Below, in pieces: positions 25,466 through 33,442 of a stretch of DNA of 64,000 nt. The position numbers were made by a program, and so were the translations under genes. Under the pieces are notes generated by a model. That model saw only the letters and a program-made list of their open reading frames with translations, was not told the DNA's origin and searched no databases. Within the stretch, counting starts at the first letter, position 1. Every line of letters starts with the position of its first letter. The stretch comes from Neglectibacter timonensis (GTDB lineage: Bacteria; Bacillota; Clostridia; Oscillospirales; Acutalibacteraceae): assembly GCF_900048895.1 (NCBI RefSeq), contig NZ_LT160639.1, positions 543,524 through 607,523 of the forward strand, in the 5' to 3' direction.

Positions 25466-25993
25466 ATGCAGAATCCTATCGTCACATTTGAAACCACGAA
25501 GGGCGTCATCAAGGCTGAACTCTATCCCGAAATTGCGCCCAACACCGTAAACAATTTCATCTCCCTGGTAAGCAGGGGCTTTTATGACGGCACTATCTTC
25601 CACCGCGTGATCCCCGGCTTTATGATTCAGGGCGGCGACCCTGAGGGCACCGGTATGGGCGGTCCCGGCTACGGCATTCACGGCGAGTTCGCAGCCAACG
25701 GCTTTGAAAACAATCTAAAGCATACCACCGGTGTGCTCTCCATGGCCCGTTCCCAGCGTCCCAACAGCGCCGGTTCCCAGTTCTTCATCATGGTGGACAA
25801 TGCACCCTATCTGGACGGCCAGTACGCTGCGTTCGGCAAGGTGATCGAGGGCATTGACGTGGCGCAAGCCATTGTCTCCTCTCCCCGCGACCGCGCCGAC
25901 AGGCCTCACGAGGATCAGATCATGGAAAAGGTGACTGTGGAAACCTTCGGCGCAGAATACGGCGAACCCGTCACCGGTCCGGAGCACGGCTGA
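25466..25993 (+). CDS. Peptidyl-prolyl cis-trans isomerase, cyclophilin type
   Basis: The 175-residue cytoplasmic cyclophilin has the catalytic FHRVIPGFMIQGGDP block (Arg), the NSAGSQFFIM block and the closing AFGKVIEGIDV. It speeds proline isomerisation during protein folding. It has no signal peptide. It is a single-gene unit with its own promoter and terminator. Confidence 0.96.
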   Translation: MQNPIVTFETTKGVIKAELYPEIAPNTVNNFISLVSRGFYDGTIFHRVIPGFMIQGGDPEGTGMGGPGYGIHGEFAANGFENNLKHTTGVLSMARSQRPNSAGSQFFIMVDNAPYLDGQYAAFGKVIEGIDVAQAIVSSPRDRADRPHEDQIMEKVTVETFGAEYGEPVTGPEHG

Positions 25994-26022
25994 ACTTGCG
26001 CTTATGTAATTGTTCTGGTCTC

Positions 26023-26058
26023 AGGAGCGTTCTGTAGTTTTACAGAACGCTCCTTTTT
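26023..26058 (+). terminator. Terminator after the cyclophilin gene
   Basis: A perfect stem formed by GGAGCGTTCTGTA and its complement (26024-26036 with 26041-26053) is followed by TTTTT. Confidence 0.85.
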
Positions 26059-26107
26059 GTCTTTTTTCTCCAGGTCCAGGAATATAAAGCTTCCAAAAAT
26101 GGTCTGC

Positions 26108-27415
26108 CTATTCTTCAATCCTTTCCAAAAGCAGCGGGCCGATTTCCGGCTTCTCCGGGCCCACTGACAGGGCGTTTAAAAAGCGTTCCGCGCCCCGGGC
26201 GCACTTCTCTTCATTATCCGCGTACAGCCGGGCAATACACTCTCCGGCTTCAGCATAGTCCCCCTTGTTTTTCATCAGGACAATCCCGGCGTCGGGATCA
26301 ATTGCACTTTCCTTGGTCTCCCGTCCCGCCCCCAGCTCCACAGCGGCCAGGCCGCATTCCTCCGCATTGAGACGGGTGAGGAACCCGCTCTCAGGCATCC
26401 TCACCTCCCGGCATACCGGAGACAGTCGGAACTTTTCCTGTTCCCGCAGATAGGAAGCATCGCCGCCCTGGGCCTGCACCATCTGGCAAAGCTTTTCAAA
26501 GGCCGTGCCGGAGGTCAATGCCTGCGCGGCTTTTTCCCGAGCTTTTTCCATCGTTGGCGCCTGCTCTGCCAGGTAGATCATATTAGCGGCAAGCTCCATA
26601 CAGAGGCTGCGCAGGCGTTTGTCCCCGCCGCCCTGCAGCACTTTGCATGCCTCCATCACCTCCAGAGCGTTGCCGATATTCCTGCCCAGAGGCATATCCA
26701 TATCCGTGATGAGGGCCACGGTTTTTCTCCCCACGCCTGCGCCGATGCCCACCATTTCCTGTGCCAGTGCTCTGGAGTCCTCAAGGGTTTTCATAAACGC
26801 ACCGCTTCCCACTTTCACATCCAGCAGAATGGCGTCCGCCCCGGCGGCAATCTTTTTTGACATGATGCTGGAAGCAATCAGGGGCAGGCTTTCCACGGTG
26901 GCGGTCACATCCCGCAGGGCGTACAGCTTTTTATCCGCCGGGCACAGGTTCCCCGACTGCCCGATGATGCTGAGCCCGGTCCGCTTCACGATTTCAAAAA
27001 ATTCGTCCCGGGGAATATCCGTGCGCAGGCCGGGAATGCTTTCCAGCTTGTCCACCGTTCCGCCGGTATGACCCAGCCCCCGCCCGCTCATTTTGGCAAT
27101 CTTCGCGCCGCAGGCCGCCGCGATGGGCCCCAGAATCAGCGAGGTCTTATCCCCCACGCCACCGGTGGAATGCTTGTCCACCTTGATGCCGGGAATAGAG
27201 GAAAGGTCCACCGTATCTCCCGAACGCGCCATTTCCAGCGTCAGGGCCGCCGTTTCACGCTGGGTCATGCCCCGGAAAAACACAGCCATCATCAGAGCGG
27301 AGGCCTGGTAATCCGGGATTTCCCCGGCCGTATACCCCTGGACAAAAAAGGCCAGCTCCTCTTGCGTCAGCTCGCCGCCCTCCCGTTTTTTGTGAATGAT
27401 ATCGTACATACGCAT
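26108..27415 (-). CDS. pdp: Pyrimidine-nucleoside phosphorylase
   Basis: The 435-residue enzyme carries the family signature GRGLGHTGGTVDKLE (about 108-122) and KVDKHSTGGVGDK. It cleaves thymidine, uridine and deoxyuridine with phosphate to give base and (deoxy)ribose-1-phosphate. ATG at 27415 has AAAGGAAG upstream. It is the last gene of the salvage run with GNAT, cdd and deoC, which together break deoxyribonucleosides down to acetaldehyde and glyceraldehyde-3-phosphate (a phosphopentomutase is not in the window). Confidence 0.95.
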   Translation of the reverse strand: MRMYDIIHKKREGGELTQEELAFFVQGYTAGEIPDYQASALMMAVFFRGMTQRETAALTLEMARSGDTVDLSSIPGIKVDKHSTGGVGDKTSLILGPIAAACGAKIAKMSGRGLGHTGGTVDKLESIPGLRTDIPRDEFFEIVKRTGLSIIGQSGNLCPADKKLYALRDVTATVESLPLIASSIMSKKIAAGADAILLDVKVGSGAFMKTLEDSRALAQEMVGIGAGVGRKTVALITDMDMPLGRNIGNALEVMEACKVLQGGGDKRLRSLCMELAANMIYLAEQAPTMEKAREKAAQALTSGTAFEKLCQMVQAQGGDASYLREQEKFRLSPVCREVRMPESGFLTRLNAEECGLAAVELGAGRETKESAIDPDAGIVLMKNKGDYAEAGECIARLYADNEEKCARGAERFLNALSVGPEKPEIGPLLLERIEE

Positions 27416-27448
27416 GGCGCGTCTTCCTTTCTGCCGGTCCGGCGGGTT

Positions 27449-28000
27449 TCACAGGTACAGATTCATGCAGTACGCGTCGAAATATTCTCCCTGCACTTTC
27501 AAAAAGTTCCGGTAGCGGCCCAGCGTTTCGAAGCCCAAGGATTCGTACAGCGCGATGGCCCTCCCGTTGTCCGCCCGCACATCCAGCTGAAGTATCTCCA
27601 GCCCCTGTCCGCGAGCAAAACGAATGAGTGCCTCCATGACGGCCCGGCCGATTCCCAGGCCCCAGCAGGCCTTTTTTACGGAGACCGCCACCTCCGCCCG
27701 GTGGGCGATGCGCTCCCTGCGGTCAAAGGCGCTGACGGAGGCCACACTGGAAAGCTCATCCTCGCAGATGCCCAGCAGCAAAATGGACTTTTCCTGTTTT
27801 CGCAGCGAGGCGATCCACTGCCGCTCCTGCTCCAAAGGCATGGCGAACTCGTCTCTGCCGAACAGCAGGTTGTCGCTCTCCCCGCCCACCTGATTCAGAT
27901 AGGCAAGAACCGCCCCGGCGTCCCCCTCCTCCGCTTCCCGTAGAAGAAGACTGCCGCCGTCTTTCCGTCGCATTTCTACCGGGAAAAATTTTCCTTTCAT
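27449..28000 (-). CDS. GNAT-family N-acetyltransferase
   Basis: The 183-residue protein has the acetyl-CoA-binding GxGxG/A motif in WGLGIGRAVMEALIRFA (about 115-131) and the usual C-terminal ALYESLGFETLGR. The substrate is unknown. The gene overlaps cdd by four bases (ATGA) and precedes pdp, so it is translationally coupled into the nucleoside salvage unit, hinting at a small-molecule or protein target in that pathway. RimI/RimL-like protein acetylation is an alternative. Confidence 0.88.
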   Translation of the reverse strand: MKGKFFPVEMRRKDGGSLLLREAEEGDAGAVLAYLNQVGGESDNLLFGRDEFAMPLEQERQWIASLRKQEKSILLLGICEDELSSVASVSAFDRRERIAHRAEVAVSVKKACWGLGIGRAVMEALIRFARGQGLEILQLDVRADNGRAIALYESLGFETLGRYRNFLKVQGEYFDAYCMNLYL

Positions 28001-28428
28001 CCCAAATTGTTCTTTCCAAAGGAATAGGGGAAAAGCTCTTTGAGCGTCAGCTTTTGGATCGATTTCCCATCGGTGAGGAGAACTTCAAAATCCGGGCCGC
28101 AGAATTCCGCCATCACCTGGCGGCAGACTCCGCAGGGCGGGCAAAACTCCTCCGGCGATTTCCCAGCCGGGCCTCCCGCCACGGCAATGGCTAAAAATTC
28201 CCGCTTGCCCTCGCTGACCGCCCGAAAAAAAGCGGTGCGCTCCGCGCAATTCGTGGGCGAGCTGGACGCGCACTCGATGTTACAGCCGGGATATACGGTG
28301 CCGTCCGCGCACAGCAGGGCCGCGCCCACCGCAAAGCCGGAGTAGGGGCTGTAAGAGCTTTCCCGGGCCTCCAGAGCCCTCTGAACAAGAGCCTGGTACA
28401 GGCCCTCCATTCTATCCTGTTCCGCCAT
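27997..28428 (-). CDS. cdd: Cytidine deaminase
   Basis: This 143-residue zinc enzyme shows the substrate/zinc blocks NIECASSSPTNCAERTA (Cys-Ala-Glu) and CPPCGVCRQV. It deaminates cytidine and deoxycytidine to uridine forms, feeding the phosphorylase two genes downstream. GGAGG lies eight bases before the ATG. Confidence 0.95.
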   Translation of the reverse strand: MAEQDRMEGLYQALVQRALEARESSYSPYSGFAVGAALLCADGTVYPGCNIECASSSPTNCAERTAFFRAVSEGKREFLAIAVAGGPAGKSPEEFCPPCGVCRQVMAEFCGPDFEVLLTDGKSIQKLTLKELFPYSFGKNNLG

Positions 28429-28461
28429 GTTGATGGCCTCCTTTTCAGAAAATTCCGCTTC

Positions 28462-29130
28462 TTATGTTGCTTCCTGGGCCAATTTCACGATGCGGCTGGT
28501 ACCCAGCCGGGACGCGCCCAGCTCCAAAAACCGTTCCGCGTCCGCCAGGGTGGAAATGCCTCCCGCCGCTTTCACCTGCATCCGGGGCGGGCAATGCTTC
28601 CGCATCAGCTCCACGTCCTCAAACGTAGCCCCGCCGCCCGCGAAGCCGGTGGAGGTCTTGATGAACTCCGCGCCGGACTCCGATACCACCTGGCAAAGCT
28701 CGATTTTCTCCTCCTCCGTCAGCAGACAGGTCTCGATGATGACCTTTAACAGCTTTCCCCCGCAGGCCTCTTTTACAGCCTTGATTTCCTCCAGCACCTC
28801 GTCATATTTTTCATCCTTGACCCATCCGATGTTCACCACCATGTCGATTTCATCCGCGCCGTTTTTCACCGCTTCGGCGGTTTCGAAGCACTTGGCGGCG
28901 GTGGTGGAATATCCGTTGGGAAAGCCAATGACCGTGCAGATTTTCACCCTGCCCTCCGGTCCGCAGCCGGCGATATAATCCGCCGCCCGCTTCACATAGG
29001 AGGCGGGAATACAGACCGAGGCGGTCTGATACTCCATTCCCTCATCCACAATCGTTTGAATCTGTTCCCAGGTGGCGTCCTGCTTTAACAGCGTGTGGTC
29101 CACATGGGCCAAAATTTCATGAAGCTCCAT
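28462..29130 (-). CDS. deoC: Deoxyribose-phosphate aldolase
   Basis: The 222-residue class I aldolase shows the Schiff-base Lys block [19 protein letters not shown] and the phosphate-binding [12 protein letters not shown]. It splits 2-deoxyribose-5-phosphate into acetaldehyde and glyceraldehyde-3-phosphate. ATG at 29130 is preceded by AAGAGGA. It is followed by cdd, GNAT and pdp on the same strand. Confidence 0.96.
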   Translation of the reverse strand: MELHEILAHVDHTLLKQDATWEQIQTIVDEGMEYQTASVCIPASYVKRAADYIAGCGPEGRVKICTVIGFPNGYSTTAAKCFETAEAVKNGADEIDMVVNIGWVKDEKYDEVLEEIKAVKEACGGKLLKVIIETCLLTEEEKIELCQVVSESGAEFIKTSTGFAGGGATFEDVELMRKHCPPRMQVKAAGGISTLADAERFLELGASRLGTSRIVKLAQEAT

Positions 29131-29189
29131 GAATATCCTCTTCCTTTCCGCAGATTTCGTCCGCTTTCCCCAGCGCGGCTTGGTATGAC

Positions 29190-29220
29190 GTTTCCCCGGA
29201 ACGCCATATCCCGGGGAAAC
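29190..29220. other. Intercistronic hairpin before deoC
   Basis: A perfect 10-bp stem (GTTTCCCCGG at 29190-29199 with 29211-29220) lies between the sugar kinase and deoC. On the minus strand no T-run follows, so it is more likely an mRNA-processing or stability element than a terminator. Confidence 0.5.
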
Positions 29221-29226
29221 TGATTT

Positions 29227-30171
29227 TTATGCGATTCCTGCGCGTATTACCGCCTCCAGCTCAGCGCTGGTGGGCAGGCCCTCGTTATCGCTCTTATTGG
29301 TGATTTGGATAGCACCGATCACATTGCCGCGCTTCGCCGCCTCGCAGAGAGGCAGGCCCTCTGCCAGAGCGCTGATCACGCCGGCGGCAAAGCCGTCGCC
29401 CGCTCCCACGGTGTCCACTTTTTTCCGCACTGGGAATTCCGGCGCATAGCCGGATTCCCCATCCTTTTCCGAGAAAAAGGCCCCATCTTTTCCCAGCTTT
29501 ACCACCACGTTTTTCACGCCCATAGCATGGTAAAAATCCGCCACACCCTCCGGCGTATCCCTTCCGGTGAGTATTTTTCCCTCTCCCAGGCCGGGTAATA
29601 CAGTTTCCGCCGATTCCGCCAGGAAATTGAGGGTGGAGACCATTTTCTTTTCGCTCTCCCAAAGCTGAGGACGCAGGTTGGGATCGAAAGAGATGGGCAT
29701 ATCCAACGCCTGGGCTCGGGCAATCAGCCGCTTGACCGCCGCCAGAGCGGAATCCGAAATCGCCGCAGTGATGCCGGTGATATGAGCACGTTCACAACCA
29801 TACAAATCCAGCGCGTCAATTTCATGGGGACCGATCCGGGAGGCCGCTGAATTTTTCCGATAATAGGCGATTTTGGGGTCTCCCCTATCGGTGGAGCTCT
29901 TCATCATAAAGCCCGTCAGCTCCCCTTCCGCCTGTATCACCAAATCGGTGGAAATGCCGTTTTTCCGCAGGCCGTCCAGAATTTTTTCCCCAAACGGGTC
30001 AAAGCCCAGCCTTGTACAATAAACGGGGGAATGCCCTAGCCGCGAAAGGCCCACCGCCACATTGTACTCCGCCCCCGCAATGGAGGACGTAAAGGTTTTC
30101 ACCTCGTTCAATTCTCCCGGTTCGTTGGCCATGAAGAGCCCCATAGGCTCCCCCATCAGTACGATTTTCAT
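29227..30171 (-). CDS. PfkB-family sugar kinase, 2-keto-3-deoxygluconate kinase-like
   Basis: The 314-residue kinase has the N-terminal GxxN substrate region (SIAGAEYNVAVGLSRLG) and the C-terminal PfkB signature DTVGAGDGFAAGV with the catalytic Asp. Overall it is closest to KdgK-type kinases, which phosphorylate 2-keto-3-deoxygluconate, but other ketose or nucleoside substrates are possible; neighbouring deoC and cdd make a nucleoside or deoxyribose substrate worth considering. It overlaps the upstream small gene by four bases. Confidence 0.9.
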   Translation of the reverse strand: MKIVLMGEPMGLFMANEPGELNEVKTFTSSIAGAEYNVAVGLSRLGHSPVYCTRLGFDPFGEKILDGLRKNGISTDLVIQAEGELTGFMMKSSTDRGDPKIAYYRKNSAASRIGPHEIDALDLYGCERAHITGITAAISDSALAAVKRLIARAQALDMPISFDPNLRPQLWESEKKMVSTLNFLAESAETVLPGLGEGKILTGRDTPEGVADFYHAMGVKNVVVKLGKDGAFFSEKDGESGYAPEFPVRKKVDTVGAGDGFAAGVISALAEGLPLCEAAKRGNVIGAIQITNKSDNEGLPTSAELEAVIRAGIA

Positions 30172-30701
30172 TTCCTTACCCCTCCAATTGACGTAAAAAT
30201 TGCTTCGTGCTCCAATAAGTACGCATGCTCTTCCTGAATCAAGCGTTTAATCTCATCCGCGTCGTCCGCTGACACTCCCCGCAGTTCTATGGCATATGCG
30301 CCGCAATGAGCTCTGTCCGTATCCCCGGATTGCATATAATACACGTGCGTTTCTGGCTCGCCTTTGCAAAAGCTACAGCCTCCATCCATACAGAGAGCGA
30401 TTCGTTTTGGATACTTCTCCATATAAGCCGCTGTTATGGCGGCGATCTTCTCAGAATAATTTCTGCAGGCTGAAAACCGCAAGGCCAAAAACGGGACATT
30501 CGGGAGATTCTTCAAAAATCCGATCTTGGCGATTTGTTTGTTGTGCAGACCGTGCTTGAAGGATAAGTTCGCTCTTACCTTAGCCGGATAGTATCCCAGA
30601 TCTGTCAGACACGTGATGATATCCAGATAAAGAGGCTGGGTGTCTTCCCCCAGCGCCGCTAAAAACGAACGAATGCATTCTTGCTGTTTCTTTATATCCA
30701 T
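30168..30701 (-). CDS. Unrecognised 177-residue protein with a Cys cluster
   Basis: The protein starts at MDIKKQQECIRSFL, just after the manA stop codon; a GTG four codons upstream is possible. I do not recognise the family. It is soluble and helical, with a conserved-looking block ALCMDGGCSFCKGEPETHVY (about residues 110-130) containing three closely spaced cysteines, a later HCGAYAIEL and an earlier ACRNYSEKI, which could bind a metal or form disulfides. It lies between manA and the sugar kinase with tight overlaps, so it is co-translated with them. Confidence 0.75.
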   Translation of the reverse strand: MDIKKQQECIRSFLAALGEDTQPLYLDIITCLTDLGYYPAKVRANLSFKHGLHNKQIAKIGFLKNLPNVPFLALRFSACRNYSEKIAAITAAYMEKYPKRIALCMDGGCSFCKGEPETHVYYMQSGDTDRAHCGAYAIELRGVSADDADEIKRLIQEEHAYLLEHEAIFTSIGGVRK

Positions 30702-30705
30702 ATCT

Positions 30706-31671
30706 CTACACACTGGTTTTGATGAAGGTGCAGGTTCCGCTGACTTTCAGCTTCCCCAAGCCCGCCGGGACAAAGAGACTGTCACCCATCTGGAACTCCA
30801 CTGTGTTTTCCGGCCCCTCCGCCTTGCCGGAACCCTCGAGGATGATGAGAGAGACAAAGGAATCGTCCGTAACGTCCAGCTCTGCCGTGCCGTCCACACT
30901 GTATTTCTCAGTGGTAAAATATTTACAGGAGGCCAGTCTCTTTTTGCTGCCGCCGGGAATTCTTTCTTCACCGCCCTGTTTGTCCTCTGTGTCCGAAGGG
31001 ATAAAGCGGGACACCTCCAAAGCCTTATCCACATGCAGTTCCCTGGGCTTTCCGTCCGCACCACGCCGGTCGTAATCATATACCCGGTAAGTGGTATTGG
31101 AATTTTGCTGGATTTCGCAGATCAATATCCCCGCGCCGATGGCATGGAGAGTACCCGCTTCGATGAAAAACACATCGCCCGGATGTACATCCACCCGGCT
31201 TAAAACCTCCAGCACAGTGTTATTTTCGATTCTCTGCCGGAATTCCTCCTTTGTCACCTCACGGTTGACTCCGAAATAGAGGTAAGCGCCCGGTTCGCAG
31301 TCCATAACGTACCACATTTCTGTCTTGCCGTACTCGCCCTCCACCCGCAGGGCATACTCGTCGCTGGGGTGGACCTGGATGGAGAGAGGGTCCTTGGCGT
31401 CGATAAATTTGATGAGCACGGGAAACTGTCCGAAAGCTTCACAGTTTTTTCCCAGCACTGCCCTCCCTTCCCAAACGGAATTCAGGTATTCCCCCAGGGT
31501 CATACCGTCGAATTGACCGCCGGAAATCGTGCTCTGTCCGTCTGGATGGGTGGAAAGCTCCCAGCTCTCCGCCACCTTGTCGTAATCACAGTGCTTTCCG
31601 TATACGTCGCGCAGCTTTGTGCCTCCCCAAAGATAATCCTTGAAGGCAGGAGACAATTTTTCAATTTTCAC
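30706..31671 (-). CDS. manA: Mannose-6-phosphate isomerase, class I
   Basis: The 321-residue cupin-fold enzyme starts at a GTG (VKIEKLSPAFKDYLWGG) with GGGAGG six bases upstream. The open frame continues back through the tandem repeats to 32076, but that stretch is repeat DNA and not protein. Metal-binding and active-site blocks are SIQVHPSDEYAL, KTEMWYV, and FIEAGTLHAIGAG. It interconverts mannose-6-phosphate and fructose-6-phosphate. Length and motifs match the short Bacillota ManA branch. Confidence 0.95.
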   Translation of the reverse strand: MKIEKLSPAFKDYLWGGTKLRDVYGKHCDYDKVAESWELSTHPDGQSTISGGQFDGMTLGEYLNSVWEGRAVLGKNCEAFGQFPVLIKFIDAKDPLSIQVHPSDEYALRVEGEYGKTEMWYVMDCEPGAYLYFGVNREVTKEEFRQRIENNTVLEVLSRVDVHPGDVFFIEAGTLHAIGAGILICEIQQNSNTTYRVYDYDRRGADGKPRELHVDKALEVSRFIPSDTEDKQGGEERIPGGSKKRLASCKYFTTEKYSVDGTAELDVTDDSFVSLIILEGSGKAEGPENTVEFQMGDSLFVPAGLGKLKVSGTCTFIKTSV

Positions 31672-31682
31672 AAGAGACCTCC

Positions 31683-32071
31683 CTTTCCATACCTTTTTGA
31701 AAAAAGGTATGCCAAAAACTTTTATTCCGGCTTCGGACTCGTGATAAGCGGAAGCACGCCTCACGATGCCCAAGCTTTCTCTTTCCATACCTTTTTGAAA
31801 AAAAGGTATGCCAAAAACTTTTATTCCGGCTTCGGACTCGTGATAAGCGAAAACCCGCCTCACGATGCCCAGGCTTTCTCTTTCCATACCTTTTTGAAAA
31901 AAGGGTATGCCAAAAACTTTTTTTCCGGCTTCGGACTCATGATGACCGAAAGCCCGCCTCACGATGCCCAGGCTTTCTCTTTCCATACCTTTTTGAAAAA
32001 AGGTATGCCAAAAACTTTTAATCCGGCTTCGGACTCGTGATGAGCGAAAGCCCGCCTCACGATGCCCAGGC
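31683..32071. repeat. Four tandem copies of a 98-99 bp repeat
   Basis: Units begin at 31683, 31781, 31880 and 31979 and fill the whole gap between manA and the PBP gene. Each unit contains the palindrome CATACCTTTTT-GA-AAAAAGGTATG (with small homopolymer length changes) followed by a conserved 70-bp body. Copies are nearly identical, so duplication is recent. Single-base indels in the A/G runs shift the reading frame between units, which argues against coding. Confidence 0.92.
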
Positions 32072-32080
32072 GGCACGCAG

Positions 32081-33442
32081 TCAGGCCAAGGCCGACAGTA
32101 CGGCTGCCGCTACGGTTCCCGCGCTCTCAATGCCGCCCAACCCCTCCTCCACCAGCACTGCAAAGGCATAAGGAGTTGCGTCAGAGCTGCAAAAGCCCAC
32201 CATCCAGCTATTGGGGGCCTTATCTTCTCCTACCTCACCCGTCCCGGTTTTGGCGCACACATTCATGCCGTCCGGAAACAGGTAGTCGCCGTAATAGCTT
32301 TCCACGTCGTTGCGCAGCAGGCTTTCCAGCTGCGCGGCTTCAGAGGCTGAAACCAGGGTCCTGTTGTCTTTCCCGAGGGAGCCAAACAAGTTCAGGTCGT
32401 TCGTAAGTTTGGGCTGAACATATTCCCCGCCGTTGGCAATTGCACCCATGAGCACCATCATATGATAGGGATTGGCCGTCAGCGTATACTGGCCCACTCC
32501 GGCCCAACCCAGCTCGTTGGCATTCGCCTTGGAGAGATCGATCTCACTCTTTGAAACAGGCACCGTGCCAAAGGTGAATTCCTGATTGAAACCCATCTCC
32601 TCCGCCTTTTTCTGCAGGGCCTGTGCGCCGATGTCAGTGGCCAGATGGGCAAAGTAGACATTACAGGAATTTCCCAAAGCACTGGTAAGGTTCTGACTGC
32701 CGTGGGCCTCATCGTTCAGGCAGTCGATGGTATCCCCGCCGATCTCCGTAAAACCCTCGCAATCATAGGTGCGGTCCATCCAGGAATCCGGCCATTTTTC
32801 CATGGCTGCCGCTGCGGTGACAATCTTAAAAATACTGCCCGGCGTAAAGGAGCTGGCCAGGGTATTGTCCAGATACGCGCCCTTATAGGCATCGTTGGTT
32901 TCGATATCCTCCGGCACGTTGGAGGGATCGAACGTGGGGGCGCTTACCTTGCACAGGATATCCCCCGTTTTGTAGTTGTAGACAATCACCGCGCCGTTGT
33001 GTCCGTCCAGAGCGTTGTAGGCCGCCACGCAGGCATTCTGGTCCACAGTTAATTCCATATTTTTCCCCAGGCTGTTCAAAAACGTATCGTTGAGGCCCGT
33101 GATAACATTGTAGCCCGCCAGCTTCGAACGCATGGTGTATTCCACGCTGGTGCTCACATAGCCGTAGGGGTCGCCGATGGTATGCATCAGCGCACGGCGG
33201 ACCGTCTCGCTCTCGCTGTACAGCCGCCGGCCGTCCTCGGTGGTAGCCAGCAGATTTCCGTTTCTGTCCTTGATATCCCCCATTTTTACGGTGGAGCTTT
33301 CCGCGTAAATATGTCCGTTATAGGGCTGCATAGCCCACTGGTTCCCATGGAGAAACAAATTCACCACCAGATAACCCGTTCCGCCCAAAAAAGCGAACAG
33401 GAGAAGATAGAGCACAATGGAGCGAAATCCCACGGTTTTCAT
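32081..33442 (-). CDS. Class B penicillin-binding protein (PbpA/FtsI-type transpeptidase)
   Basis: The 453-residue protein has an N-terminal membrane anchor (IVLYLLLFAFLGGTGYL) and a transpeptidase domain with SxxK in PGSIFKIVTAA, SxN as SCN in GNSCNVYF and KTG in CAKTGTGE. There is only a short pedestal, as in actinobacterial PbpA. It crosslinks peptidoglycan outside the membrane. Its start overlaps the stop of the FHA-SEDS gene by four bases, so it is the cognate partner of that glycosyltransferase. Confidence 0.94.
   Translation of the reverse strand: MKTVGFRSIVLYLLLFAFLGGTGYLVVNLFLHGNQWAMQPYNGHIYAESSTVKMGDIKDRNGNLLATTEDGRRLYSESETVRRALMHTIGDPYGYVSTSVEYTMRSKLAGYNVITGLNDTFLNSLGKNMELTVDQNACVAAYNALDGHNGAVIVYNYKTGDILCKVSAPTFDPSNVPEDIETNDAYKGAYLDNTLASSFTPGSIFKIVTAAAAMEKWPDSWMDRTYDCEGFTEIGGDTIDCLNDEAHGSQNLTSALGNSCNVYFAHLATDIGAQALQKKAEEMGFNQEFTFGTVPVSKSEIDLSKANANELGWAGVGQYTLTANPYHMMVLMGAIANGGEYVQPKLTNDLNLFGSLGKDNRTLVSASEAAQLESLLRNDVESYYGDYLFPDGMNVCAKTGTGEVGEDKAPNSWMVGFCSSDATPYAFAVLVEEGLGGIESAGTVAAAVLSALA

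Noticed and set aside
31683-32071. Repeat array as a CRISPR
   Set aside because: Units are about 99 bp, almost identical end to end, with no unique spacers and no cas genes.
31672-32076. N-terminal extension of manA through the tandem repeats
   Set aside because: The peptide would be repeat DNA read in shifting frames; a GTG with a strong ribosome binding site at 31671 gives the normal ManA length.
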